From the NCBI GenBank assembly GCA_048158365.1, contig JBLLNL010000016.1: 40,091 nt of DNA; one strand, 5' to 3'. The DNA comes from Azoarcus_F sp048158365 (lineage in GTDB: Bacteria > Pseudomonadota > Gammaproteobacteria > Burkholderiales > Rhodocyclaceae). Each line of letters opens with the position of its first letter. Within the stretch, counting starts at the first letter, position 1. Position numbers and translations under genes: made by a program. The notes beneath the pieces are model-generated. The model was given only the letters and a program-made list of their open reading frames with translations. It had not been told where the DNA came from and ran no database searches. Shown one piece after another: positions 1-8,120 of this stretch.

Positions 1-325
1 GAGGGAGACATTCGCGCGGCGTTGTTTCTTTCTTACGACGAATCCAAGTTCGAATATATTCCGATCGAGGGCAATGCCATCGAGAAGGCACTGGCAAGCG
101 GACGCAAGCTGGTGTCGAATTCCCTACCCGCCAGGGTTTCCGATCCTGGTGCCGGGACAGGTGATCAGCCAGGAGATCGTGACCTTCATGCGCGCGCTGG
201 ACGTCAAGGAGATTCACGGCTACCGGACCGAACTCGGTTTGCGGATTTTCACCGAAGAGGCGCTCGCGAGACTGCAGCCGACAGAGGTCAAGGCCTTGGC
301 GGTGGCCGACGGCGCAGAGCAATAG
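1..325 (+). pseudogene. Orn/Lys/Arg-type decarboxylase, C-terminal fragment with frameshift
   Basis: This is the 3' end of a gene that begins outside the window. Frame 1 from base 1 reads a C-terminal domain (FLSYDESKFEYIPI, then GRKLVSN up to about base 120). The conserved continuation IPYPPGFPILVPGQ and then VKEIHGYRTELGLRIF lies one frame over (from about base 119) and stops at 323-325. PYPPG(F/I)P followed by PG is characteristic of the C-terminal domain of PLP-dependent Orn/Lys/Arg decarboxylases and their relatives. Neither frame alone gives the whole domain, so the gene carries an indel around 115-121, either a real mutation or a sequence error. The catalytic PLP domain is not in the window, so substrate cannot be assigned. 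gabD follows 63 bases downstream on the same strand. Confidence 0.6.
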
Positions 326-388
326 ACCGCGGGTCCCGTGGGACAGTAATGAGGCGTCTGGGAAAAATACTACGAGGATATGCACGTG

Positions 389-1849
389 ATGAAAAACCTG
401 GAAAACAGTGCCCTGTTCAGGCAGCAGGGCTACATCAATGGTGACTGGCATGACGCGGATTCGGGCAACCGCCTCGAGGTGACCGACCCGTCCAACGGCG
501 CCGTGATTGGTTCCGTTCCGGACATGGGGCAGTCCGAGACCCGACGTGCAATCGATGCAGCACGAAAGGCTCTGCCCGACTGGCGCGGCAAGGTCGTGAA
601 GGAGCGAGCCCAGCTGTTGCGCCGCTGGTTCGAGCTGATCGTCGCTGCGGCGGACGATCTGGCACTGATCATGACCACCGAGCAGGGCAAGCCGTTGGCC
701 GAAGCGCGAGGCGAGGTCATGTATGCCGCGTCGTTTGTCGAGTGGTTCGCGGAACAGGTCAGGCGCAGCAACGGCGACGTGCTTCCGACGACCGGTCAGG
801 ATCGACGCCTGCTGGTGATCAAGCAACCGGTTGGCGTGTGCGCGATGATCACGCCGTGGAATTTCCCGGCGGCGATGATCACGCGCAAGGTTGCACCGGC
901 GCTCGCGGCCGGTTGCACGGTCGTGGTCAAACCCGCCGAGCAGACGCCGTTCACTGCGCTGGCGCTTGCGGCACTTGCCGAGCAGGCGGGGATTCCCCGC
1001 GGCGTGATCAATGTCGTGACCGGTGACGCGGTGGCCATCGGTGGAGAACTCACGTCCAGCGACACGGTTCGCAAGCTGTCCTTCACCGGATCAACCGAAG
1101 TCGGGCGCCTGTTGATGGCGCAGTGTGCGCCGACCCTGAAGAAGCTGTCGCTCGAACTCGGCGGCAACGCGCCGTTCATCGTATTCAATGATGCGGATCT
1201 CGAGGCCGCGGTCGAAGGTGCGATGGCGTCGAAGTACCGCAATGCCGGCCAGACCTGCGTCTGTGCCAATCGCCTGCTGGTCCAGTCAGGTGTTTATGAT
1301 CGCTTTGCGGAAAAGCTCGCCGCGGCCGTCGCGCAGTTGAAGGTGGGATCAGGGGTCGAGGACGGCGTGAACATTGGTCCGCTGATCGATCAGGCTGCGA
1401 TCGAAAAGGTCGAGAGCCATGTCGCAAACGCGCGCGATGGCGGCGCGCGGGTGCTCATCGGAGGAAAACGCCATGAGCTGGGCGGAACCTTCTTCGAACC
1501 GACCGTCCTCGTCGATGTGACACCCGCAATGCTGGTTGCGCGCGAAGAGACCTTCGGTCCGGTCGCACCCCTGTTCCGCTTCGAGACCGATGAAGAGGCG
1601 GTCGCGATGGCCAATGCGACCGAATTCGGCTTGGCCGCCTACTTTTATTCGCGCGACGTCGGTCGGATATTCCGTGTCGCCGAAGAGCTCGAGTACGGCA
1701 TGGTCGGCGTGAACACCGGCATCATGTCCAACGAGGTGTCACCGTTCGGCGGCGTCAAGCACTCGGGCCTTGGGCGCGAGGGATCGATCTACGGGATCGA
1801 CGAGTATCTGGAGATCAAGTCGATCTGCCTGGGTGGAATCGATCGCTGA
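389..1849 (+). CDS. gabD: NAD(P)-dependent succinate-semialdehyde dehydrogenase
   Basis: This enzyme oxidises succinic semialdehyde to succinate with NAD(P)+ in the cytoplasm, the last step of the GABA shunt. The product is 486 aa, the usual GabD length. The visible aldehyde-dehydrogenase features are the Rossmann segment TPWNFP (about 155-160), FTGSTEVG (232-239), the general base Glu256 in LELGG, and the catalytic Cys290 in NAGQTCVCANR. A second Cys two residues on, as in E. coli GabD, suggests a redox-sensitive disulfide (family inference). I chose ATG 389 because GAGGA at 374-378 lies 10 bases upstream and the N-terminus (MKNLENSALFRQQ) then matches GabD. An in-frame ATG at 380 is only one base from that site. 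The gene follows a decarboxylase remnant, which would suit amine or amino-acid catabolism, and converges on the CoA-transferase gene. Confidence 0.93.
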   Translation: MKNLENSALFRQQGYINGDWHDADSGNRLEVTDPSNGAVIGSVPDMGQSETRRAIDAARKALPDWRGKVVKERAQLLRRWFELIVAAADDLALIMTTEQGKPLAEARGEVMYAASFVEWFAEQVRRSNGDVLPTTGQDRRLLVIKQPVGVCAMITPWNFPAAMITRKVAPALAAGCTVVVKPAEQTPFTALALAALAEQAGIPRGVINVVTGDAVAIGGELTSSDTVRKLSFTGSTEVGRLLMAQCAPTLKKLSLELGGNAPFIVFNDADLEAAVEGAMASKYRNAGQTCVCANRLLVQSGVYDRFAEKLAAAVAQLKVGSGVEDGVNIGPLIDQAAIEKVESHVANARDGGARVLIGGKRHELGGTFFEPTVLVDVTPAMLVAREETFGPVAPLFRFETDEEAVAMANATEFGLAAYFYSRDVGRIFRVAEELEYGMVGVNTGIMSNEVSPFGGVKHSGLGREGSIYGIDEYLEIKSICLGGIDR

Positions 1850-1894
1850 AGACGGTCATGACATTCGGCATCGCCCCCGGGCAGGCTTGGGTCG

Positions 1895-3088
1895 TCACAC
1901 CACCTTTCGTTCGCGCAATTCGGCGATCCGGCCGCCGTAACCGAGTTCGACGAGAATGGCTTCGGTGTGCTCGCCCGGGCCTGGCACCGGCCCCATCCGG
2001 GCCGGATGATCGCCGCCCATGCCGGGCGGCTGCAACACCGGCAACGGGCCGGCCGGCGAGCCCACCTGGACCCAGCGCTGCCGCGCCTGCAGCTGCGGAT
2101 GGGACCAGATGTCGTTCATCGTGCTGACATGGGCATTGGCGATGTCGGCCGCGTCGAGCCGGGCGATCACCTCGTCCGCGCCGAGGCTGGCGAAACGCTG
2201 CTCGATCATCGTCCGGACCGCGTCGCGGTTGGCGTGGCGCTGCGCGTTGCTGGCAAAGCGGTCATCGGTGGCGATCGACGCGTCGCCGAGCACTTTCTCG
2301 CAGAACACCGCCCACTCGCGCTCGTTCTGCAGGCCGAGCATCACCGTGCGTCCATCGCCGGCGAGGAACGGGCCGTAGGGGTAGATGGTCGCGTGGGATG
2401 CGCCGGCCCGCGCCGGCGGCTGCTGACCCTGGTAGGCGTAGTACATCGGGAAACCCATCCACTCGACCATCGCGTCGATCATCGCGATCTCGATCCGACG
2501 ACCACGACCGGTCCGACCCCGCTCGATCAATGCGCCGAGGATGTTCGAGTACGCATACATGCCAGCGGCGATGTCGGCGATCGAGATGCCGGCCTTGACC
2601 TGTTCGTCCGGCGTGCCGGTGACCGACAGAAAACCCGACTCGCTCTGGATCAGCAAGTCGTAGGCCTTCTTGTGGGTATAGGGGCCGCCTTCCCCGTAGC
2701 CGGAGATGTCGCACACGATCAGCTTCGGATTACCGGGCGAAAGCGCCTCATAGGACAGCCCCAGACGTGACGCCGCACCCGGCGCGAGGTTCTGCACCAG
2801 CACGTCGGCGTCCGCCAGGATTCGGCGAAGGATTTCCTGAGCCTCGGCTTGCTTGAGATCCAGCGTCAGGCTCTCCTTGGAGCGGTTCACCCACACGAAG
2901 TGGGACGCGAGCCCGTCCACGCGGTGATCGTAGGCGCGGGCGAAGTCGCCTACGCCCGGGCGTTCGACCTTGATCACGCGGGCGCCGAGATCGGCGAGGT
3001 GGCGGGTCGCGAGCGGTGCGGCGATCGCGTGCTCAAGCGACACGACGGTCACGCCGTCAAGCGGCAGTACTGCTGGCGTATCGGACAT
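1895..3088 (-). CDS. CaiB/BaiF family III CoA-transferase
   Basis: Family III CoA-transferases move CoA between an acyl-CoA and a free carboxylic acid. This 397-aa protein has the family features: an N-terminal block with LADLGARVIKVERPG (32-45), and the region GISIADIAAG where Asp172 is the expected nucleophile that forms the acyl-aspartyl intermediate. Substrate cannot be read from sequence. The start at 3088 (MSDTPAV) has GGGAGA upstream and leaves 23 bases after the previous gene's stop; an upstream in-frame start at 3157 would overlap that gene. The neighbouring hydratase, on the same strand and just upstream, suggests one pathway, perhaps a C4/C5 dicarboxylate such as mesaconate or itaconate. 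That is an inference from the pairing. Confidence 0.85.
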   Translation of the reverse strand: MSDTPAVLPLDGVTVVSLEHAIAAPLATRHLADLGARVIKVERPGVGDFARAYDHRVDGLASHFVWVNRSKESLTLDLKQAEAQEILRRILADADVLVQNLAPGAASRLGLSYEALSPGNPKLIVCDISGYGEGGPYTHKKAYDLLIQSESGFLSVTGTPDEQVKAGISIADIAAGMYAYSNILGALIERGRTGRGRRIEIAMIDAMVEWMGFPMYYAYQGQQPPARAGASHATIYPYGPFLAGDGRTVMLGLQNEREWAVFCEKVLGDASIATDDRFASNAQRHANRDAVRTMIEQRFASLGADEVIARLDAADIANAHVSTMNDIWSHPQLQARQRWVQVGSPAGPLPVLQPPGMGGDHPARMGPVPGPGEHTEAILVELGYGGRIAELRERKVV

Positions 3089-3111
3089 GTTCGGTGCGTT
3101 CTCCCGGAAAG

Positions 3112-3960
3112 TCAGTCGAACAGGACGGACGCCTTCATCGTCAAACGTCCTTCGCAATCGGTCCAGAGTTCGGCGCTATCCGGCCCGGTCAGCCGACCGC
3201 ACACGTCGAAGTCCATCGTATCGAACAGCGGTCCGACCGCACGGAACGCGAAGCGCAACACTCGCTTGTCCGGGTATGCGGCACGAAAGGCGCCGAGCAG
3301 CAGCGTCGCGGTGAGCGGGCCATGGACGACCAGGCCCGGATACCCCTCCTCGCCGGTCACGTAGGGATGGTCGTAGTGGATACGGTGGCCGTTGAAGGTC
3401 AGCGCCGAATAGCGGAACAGCAGCACCGCATCGGGATGCACGGTCTGGCGGAACTCGGCCTCGGTCTGGACCCGCTCGCCGGTCAACGGACCGCCCTTCG
3501 GCGCCGGCTGGCGATAGACGATGTCGTGCTCCTCGGTCAGCGCCACGCCCTGCTCGCCCGAGATCGTATGCTCGACCGTGACGAACACCAGATCGCCGCT
3601 ACGTCCGCTCTTGCGCTCGCAGCGAACGACGCGCGACCGACGGGTGACCGCCTCAGCGAGGCGCAGCGGCTGGCAAAAAACGAAGCGACCACCCGCCCAC
3701 ATGCGGTTCGGCAGTTCCACCGGGGGCAGAAAGCCGCCACGCCTCGGGTGGCCATCCGGTCCGATCTCGCTGCGGCGCGCATTCGGCGTGAAATACACCC
3801 AGTGCCACAGTGGCGGCAGTTCGGCGCCGTCCTTCATCGACTCCGGGTCGAGGTCCAGGGTCGCGGCCAATGCCTCGGCGATGCGCCGATCGATACGATC
3901 ATCACGCACTTCCTCGCGGCCAATCCAGTTCGACAGGTCGGGCGGGTCGCGATCGTTCAT
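3112..3960 (-). CDS. Mesaconyl-/itaconyl-CoA hydratase-like protein (MaoC/HTD2 fold)
   Basis: This 282-aa double-hotdog hydratase resembles mesaconyl-C4-CoA hydratase, itaconyl-CoA hydratase and the HTD2-type acyl dehydratases. The N-terminal half carries the substrate-side hotdog with PPLWHWVYF (about 49-57) and GGFLPP. The C-terminal half has FRYSALTFNGHRIHYD followed by EGYPGLVVHGPL, the hydratase active-site region with conserved His and Asp. The start at 3960 is well supported by GAGGAG seven bases upstream. It is the first gene of a two-gene unit with the family III CoA-transferase. Such enzymes hydrate branched C4/C5 unsaturated dicarboxyl-CoA esters in the 3-hydroxypropionate bicycle and in itaconate breakdown. 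No citramalyl/malyl-CoA lyase is present here to complete such a route. Other acyl-CoA substrates are possible. Confidence 0.75.
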   Translation of the reverse strand: MNDRDPPDLSNWIGREEVRDDRIDRRIAEALAATLDLDPESMKDGAELPPLWHWVYFTPNARRSEIGPDGHPRRGGFLPPVELPNRMWAGGRFVFCQPLRLAEAVTRRSRVVRCERKSGRSGDLVFVTVEHTISGEQGVALTEEHDIVYRQPAPKGGPLTGERVQTEAEFRQTVHPDAVLLFRYSALTFNGHRIHYDHPYVTGEEGYPGLVVHGPLTATLLLGAFRAAYPDKRVLRFAFRAVGPLFDTMDFDVCGRLTGPDSAELWTDCEGRLTMKASVLFD

Positions 3961-4175
3961 CGGGGTCTCCTCGGTCCTTTTCTATGTCTCACGGCTTCGG
4001 TGGGACATTTTCGCCCCGTATCGACCCAAATACGATTCGGTCCGTTCGCGGTGGCGCGAACCCCATCCGAGCGGTCTCGACGCAGAAACCGGCTGGCACA
4101 CCTGGACGCTCGCACAGACAGTAGAGATACCGACTCCGTAAAGCAAGCACCCGCAAAAAAAGGACCGGTAACGAC

Positions 4176-4198
4176 AAAAAACCCGCCTAAGCGGGTTT
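4176..4198 (-). terminator. Rho-independent terminator after tRNA-Cys
   Basis: Read on the minus strand, AAACCCGC-TTAG-GCGGGTTT forms an 8-bp hairpin with a 4-base loop and runs into six T residues. It starts about 21 bases beyond the tRNA-Cys CCA end and closes the tRNA unit. Confidence 0.9.
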
Positions 4199-4219
4199 GT
4201 CGTCTTCTTTTTCTTTTTC

Positions 4220-4293
4220 TGGAGGCGCGACTCGGAATCGAACCGGGGTACACGGCTTTGCAGGCCGCTGCATAACCACTCTGCCATCGCGCC
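4220..4293 (-). tRNA. tRNA-Cys (anticodon GCA)
   Basis: This is a 74-nt tRNA on the minus strand with the CCA end encoded. The acceptor stem GGCGCGA pairs with TCGCGCC, the discriminator is T as in bacterial tRNA-Cys, and the T loop reads GGTTCGATTCC. The anticodon loop CTGCAAA gives GCA, decoding UGU and UGC. It is second in a unit after tRNA-Gly, as cysT follows glyW behind pgsA in E. coli. The tRNA-Leu that follows in E. coli is absent. Confidence 0.97.
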
Positions 4294-4379
4294 GGATGGA
4301 TCCGGCAAACTGCCGTCCGGTCAGTGCCCGGCACGCCTTGACCGGGCCGACCACCCGCGTATCGGGCGATCGATGAAAC

Positions 4380-4455
4380 TGGAGCGGGAAACGAGTCTCG
4401 AACTCGCGACCTCAACCTTGGCAAGGTTGCGCTCTACCAACTGAGCTATTCCCGC
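4380..4455 (-). tRNA. tRNA-Gly (anticodon GCC)
   Basis: This is a 76-nt tRNA on the minus strand with the CCA end encoded. The acceptor stem is GCGGGAA/TTTCCCGC-type, the D-arm is AGCTCAGTTGGTAGAGC, and the anticodon loop TTGCCAA gives GCC, decoding GGC and GGU. It lies between the pgsA stop and tRNA-Cys and is preceded by its own promoter. Confidence 0.97.
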
Positions 4456-4468
4456 GGGAAAGATCGCC

Positions 4469-4496
4469 ATTATAGTGGCCGATATATGGGTGTCAA
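4469..4496 (-). promoter_or_regulatory. Consensus sigma-70 promoter for the tRNA-Gly/Cys unit
   Basis: On the minus strand TTGACA (4496-4491) and TATAAT (4474-4469) are both perfect consensus hexamers with a 16-base spacer. Transcription should start near 4462, about seven bases before tRNA-Gly. The GC-containing stretch GGCG after the -10 is typical of stable-RNA promoters. The -35 begins six bases beyond the pgsA stop codon, so the tRNAs need not depend on read-through. Confidence 0.85.
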
Positions 4497-4502
4497 CCGG
4501 TT

Positions 4503-5102
4503 TCAGTGGCTTTCGGTCTTGCTGCGCTGAAGCCGCTCATGCTCGGACAGGCGCGGTATCGCGCGCCGCAGATAGTAGATCATGGACCACAGTGTCAGCG
4601 CGGCGGCGACATAGATCAGGACCGTGCCGATCAGCTGGATGTTCAGGAACAGGATGGGGTCGTGGTACAGCAGCAGCGGGATCGCGGTCATCTGCGCCGT
4701 AGTCTTGAACTTGCCGACCGTGGCCACCGCGACGCTGGCCGACTGACCGACCCGCGCCATCCATTCTCGCAGCGCCGAGATCGTGATCTCGCGACCGATG
4801 ATGACGACCGCGACGATCGCATCGACACGGGCGAGTTGGACCAGCAGGATCAGGGCCGCGGCGACCATCAGCTTGTCCGCGACGGGGTCGAGAAAGGCCC
4901 CGAAAGACGAGGTCTGGCCGAGCGAACGCGCGAGGTAGCCGTCGAACCAGTCGGTGATCGCGGCCACCAGGAAGATCCCGGTGGCGATGATGTTCTTGCT
5001 TGCCAGCGGCAACCAGCCGTCCGGCAGGTAGTACACCCCGACGAAAAGCGGAATCAGGGCGATCCTCGCCCAGGTGAGCGTGTTCGGAATATTGAGTGCC
5101 AT
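4503..5102 (-). CDS. pgsA: CDP-diacylglycerol--glycerol-3-phosphate 3-phosphatidyltransferase
   Basis: PgsA makes phosphatidylglycerol phosphate from CDP-diacylglycerol and sn-glycerol-3-phosphate in the inner membrane, the committed step to phosphatidylglycerol and cardiolipin. The 199-aa protein carries the CDP-alcohol phosphatidyltransferase signature D-x2-DG-x2-AR-x8-G-x3-D-x3-D, seen as DWFDGYLAR followed by GAFLDPVAD, amid several hydrophobic helices. I chose the start at 5102 because MALNIPNTLTW aligns with the PgsA N-terminus. An in-frame upstream start at 5132 would add ten residues with no better ribosome site. It lies 33 bases after uvrC, the same order as in gammaproteobacteria, and directly before the tRNA-Gly/Cys unit. 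Confidence 0.94.
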   Translation of the reverse strand: MALNIPNTLTWARIALIPLFVGVYYLPDGWLPLASKNIIATGIFLVAAITDWFDGYLARSLGQTSSFGAFLDPVADKLMVAAALILLVQLARVDAIVAVVIIGREITISALREWMARVGQSASVAVATVGKFKTTAQMTAIPLLLYHDPILFLNIQLIGTVLIYVAAALTLWSMIYYLRRAIPRLSEHERLQRSKTESH

Positions 5103-5135
5103 GTCGGGCCTTGTTTGGGCCGCTCGAATCATTCG

Positions 5136-7010
5136 TCAATGGAGAGCCGAGTATATCTGTTCGGCAAGTTTTCGGCTGATGCCATCGACCCGGCACAAGT
5201 CTTCGACGGTCGCCGCACGCACGCCGTCCAGTCCGCCGAACGTCGCAAGGAGATTTCGACGCCGGGCACCGCCCACACCGGGGATGTCCTCCAGGCGCGA
5301 ACCGACCCGCGTCCTCGCGCGCTTGGCACGATGCCCGGTGATCGCGAAGCGATGCGCCTCGTCGCGGATCTCTTGGATAAGATGAAGCGCGGCACTGTCA
5401 CTCGCGAACTGCAACGGTTCGCGCCCATCGGGAAAGATGAGGGACTCCAGCCCGGGCTTGCGTCCCTCGCCCTTGGCTACGCCGACCATTGTGACCGACT
5501 CGAGGCCGACCTCCGCAAGTATCGCCCGCGCCGCGCTGACCTGCCCCTTGCCGCCGTCGATCAGGATCAGGTCCGGACAGACCCCCTCGCCCGCCGCAAC
5601 CTTGCCGTAGCGACGCTCCAGCACCTGACGCATCGCTGCAAAATCGTCGCCCCCGGTAATGCCGCCGATGTTGTAGCGGCGATACTCGGCCTTCTTCATC
5701 GCGCCGGCTTCGCACACCACGCACGAGGCCACCGTGGCTTCACCCATGGTATGACTGATATCGAAACACTCGATCCGCCCGGGCTTGTCCGGCAGATCGA
5801 GCGCGTCACGCAGTGCGTCCAGCCTGGCTTCGATGCGACCGGTATCGCGCATGCGCGACTGGATGGCGAGGCGCGCATTGGCGAGCGCAATCTCCATCCA
5901 CGCCTTCTCCGCTTCGAGCCGCGGCATCGTCAGCGGACAGGGCTTGTCGCTGATGTCGGCTATCACCGCCCGGACAGGCTCAGGCGGCAGATTGACCAGC
6001 ATTCTGGCGGGCAGCGCATGATCGCGGTAATGCTGCTCGACGAAAGCCAGCAGACCGTCCAGTGCGCCGCAACTGGCAGCCGCGCTCGGAAACTGGGGTC
6101 GATCCCCAAGGTGCCGGCCACCGCGCACCATCGCGATGTTCACACACACCAGGCCACCCTCCTCGACCGCCGCGATGATATCCACATCCTCGTCCTTGCG
6201 GCTGTCGACGAACTGCCGGTGCAGCACCGCCTGCAGCACCCGCACCTGGTCGCGGCAGGCCGCCGCCTCCTCGAACGCGAGTTGCTCGGCTGCGGCATGC
6301 ATGCGTGCGCTCAGATCGTCGATGACCTCGCTCGCACGCCCCTCCAGGAAGCGAGACGCGAGCTTCACGTCGGCGGCATAGGCCTGGGCATCGATGAAAC
6401 CGACGCAGGGCGCAGTGCAGCGTTTGATCTGATACAGCAGACAGGGGCGCGAACGGTTCTGGAACACCGAGTTTTCGCAGGTGCGCAGGCGAAAGGTCTT
6501 CTGCAGCAGATGGATGCTCTCGCGCACGGCGCCGGCATTCGGAAACGGACCGAAGTAACGGGCGCCCTTCGCGAACGCGCCACGATGATAGGCCAGCCGC
6601 GGATAGTCGTCACCGGACAGGCAGATGTATGGATAGGACTTGTCGTCGCGGAACAGGATGTTGTAGCGCGGCTCGAGACTCTTGATCAGGTTGTTCTCGA
6701 CGATCAGCGCCTCGGCCTCGGAGCGGGTCGGCGTGACGTCGACCCGTTCGATCTGCGCGACCATCATCGCGATCCGAGGACTGGGCAGCTTGCGCTGGAA
6801 GTAACTCGATACGCGCCGCTTCAGGTTCTTCGCCTTTCCGACATAGAGTACCCGCTCCTCGGCACCGATCATGCGATAGACGCCCGGCTCCTCCGGTACG
6901 GTCTTCAGGAAGGCCCTGGCGTCGAAGCGGGGCGACGCGGCTACCGGCGTCGGATCGACTTCGGGTACGGCGTCAGTGCGGGGATCGGGTTCGGGCTCGG
7001 ATGCGGACAT
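5136..7010 (-). CDS. uvrC: UvrABC excinuclease subunit C
   Basis: UvrC makes both incisions in nucleotide excision repair after being recruited by the UvrB-DNA complex. The 624-aa product has a GIY-YIG nuclease domain near the N-terminus (PGVYRM then VLYVGKAKNLKRR) and a UVR/UvrB-binding motif in the middle (SEVIDDLSARMHAAAEQLAF). The RNase H-like endonuclease domain follows (CFDISHTMGE and LILIDGGKGQ), then C-terminal helix-hairpin-helix motifs (LEDIPGVGGARRR, CRVDGISRKLAEQIY). About 30 acidic and proline-rich residues precede the GIY-YIG domain, a modest extension. It follows nagZ by 21 bases and precedes pgsA. Confidence 0.96.
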   Translation of the reverse strand: MSASEPEPDPRTDAVPEVDPTPVAASPRFDARAFLKTVPEEPGVYRMIGAEERVLYVGKAKNLKRRVSSYFQRKLPSPRIAMMVAQIERVDVTPTRSEAEALIVENNLIKSLEPRYNILFRDDKSYPYICLSGDDYPRLAYHRGAFAKGARYFGPFPNAGAVRESIHLLQKTFRLRTCENSVFQNRSRPCLLYQIKRCTAPCVGFIDAQAYAADVKLASRFLEGRASEVIDDLSARMHAAAEQLAFEEAAACRDQVRVLQAVLHRQFVDSRKDEDVDIIAAVEEGGLVCVNIAMVRGGRHLGDRPQFPSAAASCGALDGLLAFVEQHYRDHALPARMLVNLPPEPVRAVIADISDKPCPLTMPRLEAEKAWMEIALANARLAIQSRMRDTGRIEARLDALRDALDLPDKPGRIECFDISHTMGEATVASCVVCEAGAMKKAEYRRYNIGGITGGDDFAAMRQVLERRYGKVAAGEGVCPDLILIDGGKGQVSAARAILAEVGLESVTMVGVAKGEGRKPGLESLIFPDGREPLQFASDSAALHLIQEIRDEAHRFAITGHRAKRARTRVGSRLEDIPGVGGARRRNLLATFGGLDGVRAATVEDLCRVDGISRKLAEQIYSALH

Positions 7011-7031
7011 GCGTGACGATGAACCTGTGAA

Positions 7032-8120
7032 TCACACCGACGCGTTGCAGGCGATGACCGAAGCACGCGCCTCCCGATAGACCGGACTCAGCTCGAGCGC
7101 GAACGGATCGGCGAACCTGGGCCGGGCAGCCAGCGACGCGATGCGCCTGCGACTATCCTCGCTGATGCGGGGCGCCCAACGATCGAGCAGGTCCGCCGCC
7201 AGATCGGGGCGATTGCACACCAGCACCATGTCGCAGCCGGCCGCATGGGCCGCGCGCGAACGTGCCACGATGTCACCGACCACGGTCGCACCCTCCATGG
7301 TCAGATCGTCGCTGAAGATCACACCGCCGAAGCCCAGCCGGCCGCGCAACACATCCTGCAACCAGAACGGCGAGAACCCCGCCGGCTGCGGATCGATGCG
7401 CTCGAAGATCACGTGCGCCGGCATGACGCCGGACAGTTGCCTGGCCAGACGGTGGCGGTACGGCGCGATGTCCTCGTTCCACACCGCGTCGAAATTACGC
7501 GTGTCGACCGGGATCTGTACATGCGAATCGGCCTCGATGAACCCGTGTCCGGGAAAATGCTTGCCGACGCAACCCATCCCCGCATCCGCCATGCCCGCAC
7601 ACAGCGCCCCCGCCAGCGACGCCACGACCTGCGGGTCGCGGTGAAAGGCGCGATCACCGATGACCGTGCTGACACCGTAGTCCAGATCGAGCACCGGCGT
7701 GAAGCTCAGATCCACGCCATGCGCGAGCAGCTCGGCCGCGAGCACGAAACCGACGCTGCGCGCCTGCGCGAGCGCGGCGACATGGTCCTCGTCCCACAGC
7801 CGCCCCAGCGTGCGCATCGCCGGCAGCGGCGTGAAGCCATCGCTGCGAAAGCGCTGCACCCGTCCGCCCTCGTGGTCGACCGCGATGATCAGTTCGGGCT
7901 CGCGCAATACGCGGATCTCCCGCGTCAGCGCCGCCAACTGATCAGAGTCGACGAAGTTACGCTTGAACAGGATCACGCCGCCGACCAGCGGATCGCGCAG
8001 GCGCTCGAGCTCCTCGTCGTCGAGCCGCGTGCCGGCGACATCGAGCATCACCGGACCCAGCTGAAGCTTCAAGCGGGCCCGCGCCCCGATCGGGTTCGCC
8101 GAATCGACCATTGCATTCAT
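7032..8120 (-). CDS. nagZ: Beta-N-acetylhexosaminidase (glycoside hydrolase family 3)
   Basis: NagZ removes terminal N-acetylglucosamine from anhydromuropeptides in the cytoplasm during peptidoglycan recycling. The product is about 362 aa and shows the GH3 NagZ motifs: GCVGKHFPGHG followed by DSH, which carry the His/Asp acid-base pair, and FSDDLTMEGA, where the nucleophile Asp lies. ATG 8120 overlaps the acpS stop as ATGA. An in-frame ATG at 8111 has AAGG nine bases upstream and is equally plausible; a start at 8135 would extend into acpS. Its placement after acpS and before uvrC suggests translational coupling to the pdxJ-acpS unit. Confidence 0.93.
   Translation of the reverse strand: MNAMVDSANPIGARARLKLQLGPVMLDVAGTRLDDEELERLRDPLVGGVILFKRNFVDSDQLAALTREIRVLREPELIIAVDHEGGRVQRFRSDGFTPLPAMRTLGRLWDEDHVAALAQARSVGFVLAAELLAHGVDLSFTPVLDLDYGVSTVIGDRAFHRDPQVVASLAGALCAGMADAGMGCVGKHFPGHGFIEADSHVQIPVDTRNFDAVWNEDIAPYRHRLARQLSGVMPAHVIFERIDPQPAGFSPFWLQDVLRGRLGFGGVIFSDDLTMEGATVVGDIVARSRAAHAAGCDMVLVCNRPDLAADLLDRWAPRISEDSRRRIASLAARPRFADPFALELSPVYREARASVIACNASV

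Noticed and set aside
333..344. Small hairpin GTCCC-GT-GGGAC after the decarboxylase fragment
   Set aside because: The loop is only two bases and no T-run follows.
4506..7016. Long open frame on the plus strand opposite uvrC-pgsA
   Set aside because: It runs antisense to conserved genes and has no recognisable domain; high GC creates such frames.
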